A stretch of DNA of 64,000 nucleotides from BP-133 sp040756995 (GTDB taxonomy: Bacteria; Actinomycetota; Acidimicrobiia; IMCC26256; BP-133): contig JBFLYK010000024.1 of NCBI GenBank assembly GCA_040756995.1, forward strand, positions 34,562 to 98,561, written 5' to 3'. Of the stretch, positions 45,202 to 51,601 are shown one piece after another. A program made the position numbers and the translations under genes. Below the pieces are notes generated by a model, which was not told the origin of the DNA, made no database searches, and saw only the letters and a list, made by a program, of their open reading frames with translations. Position 1 is the stretch's first letter; every line of letters begins with the position of its first letter.

Positions 45202-45612
45202 GTGCCCCCTTCATCGCCGAACAAGCTGCCGTCGACAAGCCGGGACGTACCCGATGTCGTCCCTTCCCCGGTCGCGGGCACCGCGGCGCGGGACGGGCTG
45301 GGACGCACCGTGTTCATGTTCTGCCTGGCGCTCGTGGCCGTGCTCGGGATGGCGGTCGGCACGACCGGCGCGGCCGTCGTCACGCCGCTGGCGGCGACCG
45401 GATCGGAGGCCGCGGCTGAAGAGACGGCTGCCGGCGAAGAGACGGCGCCGCACCGGCGGGCCCGCTCACCCCAGCGCCGAAAGCCGGGGTGGCGCGCCCG
45501 TCGTCAAGGCCCGGCTCGGGTCCGGCGACGCCTGCTCGACCTGTGGTGGCCACCGCTGGCCGTACCAACTTCCTGCTCGCCTCGGCGAGGACCTCCAACC
45601 GTCGCTGGCTGA
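45202..45612 (+). CDS. Small single-span membrane protein behind the riboswitch
   Basis: A 136-residue product from a GTG with GGAGG four bases upstream. One membrane helix (TVFMFCLALVAVLGMAVGTT, residues 35-54) is followed by an Ala/Glu stretch and then by an Arg/Pro-rich tail. The tail looks less like real protein and the true end may be earlier through an unseen frameshift. The first 65 residues are convincing. It is the first gene after the riboswitch, so it is probably made in response to Mn2+ or a similar signal. Confidence 0.5.
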   Translation: MPPSSPNKLPSTSRDVPDVVPSPVAGTAARDGLGRTVFMFCLALVAVLGMAVGTTGAAVVTPLAATGSEAAAEETAAGEETAPHRRARSPQRRKPGWRARRQGPARVRRRLLDLWWPPLAVPTSCSPRRGPPTVAG

Positions 45613-45616
45613 CACG

Positions 45617-45636
45617 CGCCCCGGTTCCCCGGGGCG
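45617..45636 (+). terminator. GC-rich hairpin after the small membrane protein
   Basis: CGCCCC (45617-45622) pairs with GGGGCG (45631-45636) across an eight-base loop, just after the stop. No T-run follows, so it may be an attenuator or RNA-stability element within the operon rather than a full terminator. Confidence 0.3.
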
Positions 45637-45700
45637 TCCCAGCGTCTGATCTGACATCCGACGGCCAGCTCTGGCCGCGCGTCTCTCTCCGGAGGTCTTC

Positions 45701-46252
45701 ATGTTGCTCATCTTCGCTGCCGCCTGGCTCCTGGCCGGGGCGCTCGGCGCCGCCGTCATGCGCCGGCGGGGCCACGACACCTTCGCCTGGGCGGTCCTCT
45801 TCCTGGCCTTCGGGCCCTTGGCCGTGCCCTTGGCCATCAGCTCCGATCGGCATCGTCCTCCCGAGCCTCAGGTGCCGTCGCATGACGGCTCCTGCGACCT
45901 GCTGATCGACTTCGACGGATCGGCTCAACAAGCGGAGGCGGTCGAAGCGGCGCTCAAGATCCTCGGCGGCCGGGTCACCTCCGTCACCGTCGCCTGCACC
46001 CTCGATTGGGAGGCGGCGACGACCGTGCGGGGGCGTGAAGCCCAACAGCAAGCCACGGAACGGCTCGAGGCGTTCGCCGCTCGCCTCCGGGCGATGACCG
46101 AGGCGCCGGTCGACACGGTGGTCCTCTACGGCCGACCGAAATGCACGATCCCGCCCTTCGCCGCCGAGCACGGCTACGAGCTCATCCTCGCCGGCAATCA
46201 GACAACGAACGGGTTGCCCCGCGCCGGCGCCTGGCTCGCTCTCGTCCCCTGA
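45701..46252 (+). CDS. Membrane-anchored universal-stress-protein-like protein
   Basis: A 183-residue protein. Two N-terminal hydrophobic segments (LLIFAAAWLLAGALGAAVM and FAWAVLFLAFGPLAVPLAI) precede a Usp-like alpha/beta domain: CDLLIDFDGSAQQAEAVEAA, VTSVTVACTLDW, and PVDTVVLYGRPKCTIPPFAA then YELILAGNQTTNG, which corresponds to the usual nucleotide-binding glycine region. Membrane-tethered Usp domains are unusual. It is 18 bases before terC and part of the probable riboswitch-controlled operon. Confidence 0.65.
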   Translation: MLLIFAAAWLLAGALGAAVMRRRGHDTFAWAVLFLAFGPLAVPLAISSDRHRPPEPQVPSHDGSCDLLIDFDGSAQQAEAVEAALKILGGRVTSVTVACTLDWEAATTVRGREAQQQATERLEAFAARLRAMTEAPVDTVVLYGRPKCTIPPFAAEHGYELILAGNQTTNGLPRAGAWLALVP

Positions 46253-46270
46253 ACCTGGAGAAAGCAACGA

Positions 46271-47326
46271 ATGCCCATGTTCGCCGCGTCATTGTTCCCG
46301 GCGGCTGCCGCCGTCCCCGAACGTCGATTTGTCAGCTTCGACACTCCGCCGTGGCTCTGGCTCTGCCTGGTGGCGGCGATCGTCGTGATGCTGGTGGTCG
46401 ACCTGCTGCTGGTGCACCGGACGGCCCATGTCATCACGGTCAAGGAAGCGGCCGTGGAATCGGCCGTGTGGATCTCGCTCGGGCTGGCGTTCGGCGGGCT
46501 GCTGCTGGTGTGGCAAGGAGGCCAGGCGGCCGGCGAGTACTACGCCGGCTTCCTGATCGAGAAGAGCCTGTCGATCGACAACGTCTTCGTGTGGGCGGTC
46601 ATCTTCTCGTTCTTCGGCGTGCCACGGGAGTACCAGTTCCGGGTCCTGTTCTGGGGCATCTTCGGGGCTCTCGTCCTCCGGGGCATCTTCATCTTCGCCG
46701 GCGTCTCGCTGATCGAGCGCTTCGAATGGATCCTCTACGTCTTCGGCGCCTTCCTCCTCTACACGGCGTGGAAGATCGCCCACCACGACGAGTCGACCGA
46801 GGTCGACTACAACGCCAACATCGCCATGCGCCTCGTCCGGCGGGTGGTGCCGACCACGCTGCGCTACGACGGCCAGAAGCTCTTCACCAGGGAGAATGGA
46901 AAGCGTCTCGCGACACCGCTGTTCGCCGTCCTCGTGCTCATCGAAGCCACCGATGTCATGTTCGCCGTGGACTCGGTGCCCGCCATCCTGGCGGTGAGCC
47001 GCGAGCCGTTCATCGTCTTCGCCGCCAACGCCTTCGCCATCCTCGGCCTGCGATCCCTCTACTTCCTCCTCGGTGGGATGCAGGGCAAGTTCCGCTACCT
47101 CAACGTCGGGCTGGGGGTCATCCTGGCCTTCGTGGGCGTGAAGATGCTGCTCGTCGGCGAACCGTTCGAGGTGCATCTGCCCACCTTCGCCTCGCTCGCA
47201 TTCATCGTGGTCGTGATCACCGTCGCGGTGATCGCGTCGATCCGGGCCGACAGCCGCGACCACCGAGCCACGTCCGGCCGGTCCACCGCCCCTCCGACAG
47301 AGGAGGATTCCCTGGCTCGCCATTGA
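46271..47326 (+). CDS. TerC-family membrane protein
   Basis: A 351-residue integral membrane protein of the TerC/Alx family. Signature regions: YYAGFLIEKSLSIDNVFVWA (about residues 91-110) and EATDVMFAVDSVPAILAVSR (about 224-243), which carry the conserved acidic residues, plus FGALVLRGIFIFAG and LRSLYFLLGGM. Some family members are linked to Mn2+ export and others to tellurite resistance. A yybP-ykoY-type riboswitch about 1.1 kb upstream supports a Mn2+ role here. The C-terminal tail is charged and short. Confidence 0.9.
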   Translation: MPMFAASLFPAAAAVPERRFVSFDTPPWLWLCLVAAIVVMLVVDLLLVHRTAHVITVKEAAVESAVWISLGLAFGGLLLVWQGGQAAGEYYAGFLIEKSLSIDNVFVWAVIFSFFGVPREYQFRVLFWGIFGALVLRGIFIFAGVSLIERFEWILYVFGAFLLYTAWKIAHHDESTEVDYNANIAMRLVRRVVPTTLRYDGQKLFTRENGKRLATPLFAVLVLIEATDVMFAVDSVPAILAVSREPFIVFAANAFAILGLRSLYFLLGGMQGKFRYLNVGLGVILAFVGVKMLLVGEPFEVHLPTFASLAFIVVVITVAVIASIRADSRDHRATSGRSTAPPTEEDSLARH

Positions 47327-47442
47327 CCGCTACCGAAGCCTAGGCCCCTGACACGACGCCGATGGTGCCGAGTAGCCGCATGAGTCACCTCACGTTCTGC
47401 CCGACGCCGTGAACCATGGCGACATGGCGGGGAGCTTCTCAG

Positions 47443-48219
47443 TCAGGTGGGCTTTCGGGCGAGGAAGGCGTAGCCGTAGACGTCGAAGGCGCGGGCGTTG
47501 TCCTCCCCTTTGGCGCCTCCGAAGGTGTCGACGGGTGGTCCGATCTCGACGTCGACGAAGCCGGAGTCTTCGAGCATCTTCTGCCAGCCCGCACGGGGCA
47601 GCCCACCGGCGATTCAGCCGGTCCACAGGTCGATGTCGCGTAAGGCCTCGAGTGGGACGGGCCGGCCGTTGGCGATGTCGGCGAATTGCAGCACGCCGCC
47701 CGGACGGAGGACGCGGTTGATCTCGGCGAAGGCCGCCTGCTTGTTGGCGCAGAGGTTGATGACGCCGTTGGAGATCACGACGTCGGCCCACCCGTCGGCG
47801 ACCGGGATCGACTCGGCGAGGCCTTCCCGGAAACTGACGTGGGTGACGCCGAGCTCCTCGGCGTTGCGACGTGACTTGGCCAGCATCTCGGGCGTCATGT
47901 CGATGCCGACGACCTCGCCGGTGACGCCGACCTGCCCGGCGGCGATGAACGAGTCGAACCCGGCTCCGGAACCGACGTCGACGACCCGCTCGCCCGGCAC
48001 CAGCCGTCGCAGCGAGAACGGATTCCCGACCCCGGCGAAGGACTCGACGGCCCGGTCCGGGAAGGCGTCGACGATGGCCTGGTCATAACCGAGGCGCGCC
48101 GCGAGGGGCCGCCCGGTGTGGAAGTGATGCTCGGCGTGAGGGTCGAGCGCGACGTCACGGTACTTCTCCCGGACCTGCTGGCGCAGGGTGTCGGGGTCGA
48201 CCAGCAGGTCATCGGTCAT
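47443..48219 (-). CDS. ArsM-like SAM methyltransferase, probable selenoprotein (TGA = Sec202)
   Basis: The frame runs 201 codons to a TGA at 47614-47616, then continues in the same frame for 57 more codons to a TGA at 47443-47445. The part after the first TGA (IAGGLPRAGWQKMLEDSGFV, GGAKGEDNARAFDVYGYAFL) reads as the natural end of the enzyme. Class I methyltransferase motifs are VVDVGSGAGFDSF (80-91) and VVGIDMTPEMLAKSR. The TGA sits in DLWTG-x-IAGGL, where ArsM relatives have a conserved Cys. The other two arsenic-binding Cys of ArsM appear as Val (FAGVGNP) and Gly (ISNGVIN). A hairpin follows the TGA. GGAGG lies seven bases before the ATG. Substrate unknown. Confidence 0.75.
47583..47610 (-). 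promoter_or_regulatory. Candidate bacterial SECIS hairpin after the in-frame TGA
   Basis: On the minus-strand RNA, starting four bases after the TGA, GCCGG (47610-47606) pairs with CUGGC (47587-47583), and CCC (47598-47596) pairs with GGG (47590-47588) with an apical loop CGUGC holding G residues. The loop is about 19-23 bases from the TGA, in the range where bacterial SECIS elements bind SelB. It is read by hand; bacterial SECIS elements vary much, so this is supportive only. Confidence 0.45.
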
Positions 48220-48222
48220 CGT

Positions 48223-48894
48223 TCAACCTCCGGCCCCGGCCGCCACGGGCAGGCCGGCCTGTTTCCACTCGGGGAACCCGTCCTCCAGGCGCCGGGCCCG
48301 GTAGCCACGGCGGCGCAGGAGGCGGACGGCGTCGTCGGCGTAGACGCAATAGGGACCACGGCAGTAGGCGACGACCTCGACGTCCTTGGGCAGCAACCGC
48401 AGGTGCTGCCGTAGCTCGCCTACCGGAACCGACCGGGCGCCGGGAATGTGGCCGGCGGCGAACTCCGGAGTCGGCCGAACGTCGAGGACCACCACGTCGC
48501 CCGCCTCGAGGCGAGCGGCCAGCTCCTGGCGACCGACGGCTTCGAGGCGGGACCGGTCGCCGAGATAGTCCTCCGCCAGTCGCTCGATTCCCGCCACATG
48601 TTCGCCGGCGACGCTGCGCAGCGCTCCCCAGAGCTCGCTGACCCGGTCGCTGGCCAGCATGTAGACGACGCGGGTTCCCTCCCGCCGGGTGCGCAGTACG
48701 CCGGCCCGGGCCATGGCCCGGAGGTGATGTGAGGTGTTGGCCACACTCTGGCCGATCTCGCCGGCGATCTCTTCCACCGAGCGCTCGCCTTGCGCCAAGA
48801 GGTCGACGATCTCCGCCCGTCGGCCGCTGGCCAGCGCCTTGGCCACTTCGGCGAAGGCGTCGTACAACGCATCTTTGGCCGCCCGGTCACCCAC
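48223..48894 (-). CDS. ArsR-family regulator fused to rhodanese domain
   Basis: A 223-residue fusion. Residues about 1-95 are an ArsR/SmtB winged helix: LLAQGERSVEEIAGEIGQSV with ANTSHHLRAMARAGVL as recognition helix and TRREGTRVVYMLAS as wing. Residues about 115-220 are a rhodanese domain: AGDVVVLDVRPTPEFAAGHI and the active-site loop VVAYCRGPYCVYADDA with the catalytic Cys. The regulator may read a persulfide, selenide or metalloid state. The GTG at 48894 is used because a TTG start at 48930 falls inside the likely promoter. The stop is followed within four bases by the methyltransferase start, so the two are coupled. Confidence 0.85.
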   Translation of the reverse strand: MGDRAAKDALYDAFAEVAKALASGRRAEIVDLLAQGERSVEEIAGEIGQSVANTSHHLRAMARAGVLRTRREGTRVVYMLASDRVSELWGALRSVAGEHVAGIERLAEDYLGDRSRLEAVGRQELAARLEAGDVVVLDVRPTPEFAAGHIPGARSVPVGELRQHLRLLPKDVEVVAYCRGPYCVYADDAVRLLRRRGYRARRLEDGFPEWKQAGLPVAAGAGG

Positions 48895-48933
48895 GGTGCC
48901 ATGGTCCGCCGGGCCGGCGAATATTGTCAAGTG

Positions 48934-48951
48934 TTCAAGTGACCTCTTGAA
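48934..48951. promoter_or_regulatory. ArsR-type operator, TTCAAG-N6-CTTGAA
   Basis: A perfect inverted repeat of 6+6 bases lies 40-57 bases upstream of the chosen regulator start, within a short AT-richer promoter region (GACAATATT on the minus strand near 48921-48929 is a likely -10). Its size and position suit self-repression by the ArsR domain. A third half-like copy, CTTGA, overlaps the -10 region. Confidence 0.5.
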
Positions 48952-49043
48952 AAGTTCGTCCCTGACCGTGACGATTCGGCGGTCATGTCCGGCCCGAGCG
49001 ACCTCTGAAGCAAGTCGCCTTCATCCCCACAGGACCCGCTTCG

Positions 49044-49304
49044 TTACAGGCGCCGCCCGATTCCGGCGGCCGCCAGCTGCTGGCGGCTGACCTCCCCGCC
49101 CTGGCAGCAAGCGGCGACGGTGCCGTCCACCACCACGGTGGGGACGCGGGTGAGGCCGTACTGCCGGGCCTTCTCCAGGCCGGATTCCCGCAGGTCGTAC
49201 ACCGTGACCTCACAGTCGGGGCAGGCCATTTCCTGCACCAGCTGCACGGCGGGGTCGCAGAGGGGGCAGCCGGCGGTGAAGACCTCGACCTGTCGCTTGG
49301 GCAT
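49044..49304 (-). CDS. Thioredoxin/glutaredoxin-like protein with CPLC
   Basis: An 86-residue thioredoxin-fold protein. The redox motif is VEVFTAGCPLCDPAVQLVQ (Cys at residues 13 and 16). ACPDCEVTVYDL holds a second CxxC, and RVPTVVVDGTVAACCQGGEV carries the cis-Pro and a vicinal Cys pair. Such Cys-rich small proteins occur in mercury/arsenic operons. The ATG at 49304 is chosen, with AAGGAG upstream; the longer frame from 49367 would run through the promoter. It is divergent from a MerR regulator and shares its MerR-type promoter, so it is very likely that regulator's target. Confidence 0.8.
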   Translation of the reverse strand: MPKRQVEVFTAGCPLCDPAVQLVQEMACPDCEVTVYDLRESGLEKARQYGLTRVPTVVVDGTVAACCQGGEVSRQQLAAAGIGRRL

Positions 49305-49336
49305 CTTGCTCGTCTCCTTGTCTGGGTACAGTGCGA

Positions 49337-49367
49337 CGGTAAAGGGTTGCCCCAGGGGCAAGGTCAA
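49337..49367 (-). promoter_or_regulatory. MerR-type promoter with 7-1-7 palindrome
   Basis: On the minus strand a -35 TTGACC (49367-49362) and a -10 TTACCG (49342-49337) are separated by 19 bases. The spacer holds the perfect palindrome TTGCCCC-A-GGGGCAA (49347-49361 on the + strand). An over-long 19-base spacer with a central dyad is the hallmark of MerR-activated promoters. It would drive the thioredoxin-like gene from about 30 bases upstream of its ATG, and is placed for the regulator encoded on the other strand. Confidence 0.75.
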
Positions 49368-49387
49368 GGGTTGGAGGGGCGGCTTTC

Positions 49388-49837
49388 ATGGCCGGCACCG
49401 GCATCACGGTGGGAGAGGCGGCACGGCGAGCCGGGGTGAGCCCGAAGGCGGTCCGTCTCTACGAGGCGAAAGGCATTCTCCCGCCGGCCGAGCGCACGGA
49501 GTCGGGGTACCGCATCTACCGCGAAGCGGACGTGCAGGTGCTCCGATTCGTCCGACGAGCCCGAGCGCTCGGCCTCCGCCTGGAGGAGATCGGCCGGATC
49601 CTCGACCTGCAACGCCGAGGGACCCAGCCCTGTGGCACCGTGCTCCAACTTCTCGAGGGCCACCTGCGGGACATCGACCGCACCATGAAGGAGTTGCGAG
49701 CCCTCCGGAAAGACCTCGCCACCGCTCTCGACGTGGCCAAGTCGAGCGCTGAGCGGGGCGACGACGTCGTCGTCTGCCCGATCATCGAGCTGCCTGCCGA
49801 CGCCGGAATGGCAAAGGGCCCTCGAAAGGGCCCCTGA
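49388..49837 (+). CDS. MerR-family metal-responsive regulator
   Basis: A 149-residue regulator. The winged helix is ITVGEAARRAGVSPKAVRLY and ESGYRIYREADVQVLRFVRR. The dimerisation helix and metal-binding region resemble the CadR/ZntR/MerR group: QPCGTVLQLLEGHLRDIDRT (Cys about residue 82) and DDVVVCPIIELPAD (Cys about residue 133). One of the usual Cys before this second one is missing, so the ligand set is not that of classic MerR. GGAGGGG lies eight bases before the ATG. It should act on the promoter at 49337-49367. Confidence 0.87.
   Translation: MAGTGITVGEAARRAGVSPKAVRLYEAKGILPPAERTESGYRIYREADVQVLRFVRRARALGLRLEEIGRILDLQRRGTQPCGTVLQLLEGHLRDIDRTMKELRALRKDLATALDVAKSSAERGDDVVVCPIIELPADAGMAKGPRKGP
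49816..49833 (-). terminator. Hairpin with UUCG loop, probable terminator for tRNA-Leu
   Basis: On the minus strand GGGCCCT pairs with AGGGCCC around a UUCG tetraloop, then TTTG follows. It lies 20 bases past the 3' end of the tRNA-Leu gene and overlaps the last codons of the convergent merR gene, so it may serve both. Confidence 0.65.
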
Positions 49838-49852
49838 CCTGCACTTCTTCTC

Positions 49853-49940
49853 TGGTGCGGAAGGGGGGATTTGAACCCCCACGCCCTGACGGGCACTAGC
49901 ACCTCAAGCTAGCGCGTCTGCCTGATTCCGCCACTTCCGC
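49853..49940 (-). tRNA. tRNA-Leu (anticodon GAG)
   Basis: A class II tRNA of 88 bases including an encoded CCA (49855-49853). The acceptor stem is GCGGAAG/CTTCCGC, the D-arm holds GGCGGAATCAGGCAGACGC, and the anticodon stem-loop is CTAGC-TTGAGGT-GCTAG with anticodon GAG, which reads CUC/CUU. The long variable arm (TGCCCGTCAGGGCG) and GGGGGTTCAAATCCCCC T-arm are intact. Confidence 0.95.
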
Positions 49941-49990
49941 AGCTTGGTGCACTTCGGCATCATTGCGACGAGCGCACGGACCATACTACG

Positions 49991-51601
49991 TCAGCCCGCC
50001 CTCGACAGGGCCCACGATTCGGCCGACCAGAACGGGCCAATCGACCACGAATTGGCCACCAGGCCCGTCACGCCCCGGCCGGCGAGCACGGCCCGGGGCC
50101 GCCACAGCGGGAGCATCAGCCCCTCGGCTTTCACCTTGGCTTCCAGAGCGGGCGCGGCAGCCGGGTCGCGCTCCGCGGCGGCCGCCAGGGCGGTCAGGCC
50201 CTTGGCCCGGGTGACGTTGCCCCGGCCGGTGCTGTCGTCGCCGAACCAGCAGACCCAGCACGGTTCGGGCCAGGCCACCGTCCGCTGGAGGGCGAGGTCG
50301 AAGCGGCCCTCGGGAAGCCAGGAGGCGTCGACGGTAGTCGACTCGTCGGACCGCAGCTCGACGGTGGCGCCCGCCGCCCGGGCGCCGGACTGGATGACCC
50401 GACCGAGCAGCGGGCTGAGCTGGTCCTCCTCGGCCGTCACCAGAGTCGACACCGGCGCGTCCTCGAGGCGGGCCCCGGCCGGTTCGAGGGCGGCGGAGGG
50501 CCAGGCCGGCGCCGGTGCCGGCGCCGGCGTCGGACCGGCCGGCCGAGCGGCCAGCGACACCGCCCGTTCGGCCTCCCCGGCCAGGAGCACGTCGACGAAC
50601 CGATCGCGGTTGGCCAGGCCGAGGTAGGCGAGGCGCCGGTCGACCGGCAGGGTCTGCGCATTGGCCACGAGGACCTCGAGGGCTCCGCCCGGCTCGGCCA
50701 CCGAGACCTCGACGCCGGCCAGGGCCCGGAACCGGCCGATCCGGTTGGCGGTGACCGGCGGCCAGGCGACGTCGAGCTCCCGGCGGGTCAGCAGCTGCTC
50801 CATGGTCCGGACGTCGGGCACCAGCAGCACCGAGATGGTCGGCGCCTTCACCTTCGGACCCCACCAGGTGTCGTTGCGCTCCAGCAGTACCGACAGCCCC
50901 GGCGTCACCGGCCCGAGCCGGAACGGCCCGCCGGCCAGGTCGGGCCCCTGTCTCCACTCGGCCGGGAGGTCCCGGCCGGCCAGCCGGTGGGCGGGGAGGA
51001 CGAAGTCGGCGCCGGAGAACAGGCGCCGCCAGCCGGGGAACGGGCCGTCGAAGCGGAAGGTGACCGCCCCGCCCTCGCCGTCCACGGCGGTCAGGCGGTC
51101 GTATCCGGCCCGGGCCCCGGGCCAGGCCGGGCCCCTGACCGTCTCCAGGGTGAAGCGCAGGTCGTCGACCGTGATCGGCCGGCCGTCGGACCAGCGGGCG
51201 CCGGCGCGCAGCGAGAAGGTGGCCGACGACCCGTCCGGGGCGGCCCGGACCGTGGCGTCATCGGCCAGCCAGCCGACGGCCCGCCCGCCGGGGTCGACCC
51301 GGAACAGCTGGGGCAGGACCTGACCGAGAATGGCGGCGCCCGCCGCCGTGCGGGACTTCGGGTCGAAGGGGTTGAGGCTGGCCGGCTGTTCCGGCACCCC
51401 GAGCCGGATTGTCCCGCCCGGGGCCGCGCCGTCCCCACCCGGGCCCGTCCCCGTCGCCGTCGTGGTGCCGCCGCCCGAGGCCGGCGGCTCCCGCTTCGAG
51501 TTCTGGTCGGTGCAGGCCCCGATCCCGACGCCGAGGGCGACCAGCACGCAGGCCACGGCCACCAGGGCGGCCCGGAGGCGCCGCCCGGGCCGGCCGATCA
51601 T
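49991..51601 (-). CDS. Family-5 solute-binding lipoprotein
   Basis: A 536-residue extracytoplasmic binding protein of the peptide/nickel ABC family (SBP_bac_5). The signal sequence ends in a lipobox-like LVALGVGIGAC, so the mature protein is likely lipid-anchored. Family features: IRLGVPEQPASLNPFDPKSR, ADDATVRAAPDGSSATFSLR, GARWSDGRPITVDDLRFTLE. It overlaps its upstream neighbour by four bases, also a family-5 binding protein. No permease or ATPase genes lie nearby. Some family members have roles other than transport. The ATG at 51601 gives the lipobox at the usual distance. Confidence 0.8.
   Translation of the reverse strand: MIGRPGRRLRAALVAVACVLVALGVGIGACTDQNSKREPPASGGGTTTATGTGPGGDGAAPGGTIRLGVPEQPASLNPFDPKSRTAAGAAILGQVLPQLFRVDPGGRAVGWLADDATVRAAPDGSSATFSLRAGARWSDGRPITVDDLRFTLETVRGPAWPGARAGYDRLTAVDGEGGAVTFRFDGPFPGWRRLFSGADFVLPAHRLAGRDLPAEWRQGPDLAGGPFRLGPVTPGLSVLLERNDTWWGPKVKAPTISVLLVPDVRTMEQLLTRRELDVAWPPVTANRIGRFRALAGVEVSVAEPGGALEVLVANAQTLPVDRRLAYLGLANRDRFVDVLLAGEAERAVSLAARPAGPTPAPAPAPAWPSAALEPAGARLEDAPVSTLVTAEEDQLSPLLGRVIQSGARAAGATVELRSDESTTVDASWLPEGRFDLALQRTVAWPEPCWVCWFGDDSTGRGNVTRAKGLTALAAAAERDPAAAPALEAKVKAEGLMLPLWRPRAVLAGRGVTGLVANSWSIGPFWSAESWALSRAG

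Noticed and set aside
48985..49025. CCTCTGAAGCAAG shared with the riboswitch at 45142, which might suggest a second copy of the riboswitch
   Set aside because: The GGGGAGTA and GAGACCTT blocks are missing, and a 13-base match is expected by chance in a window of this size.
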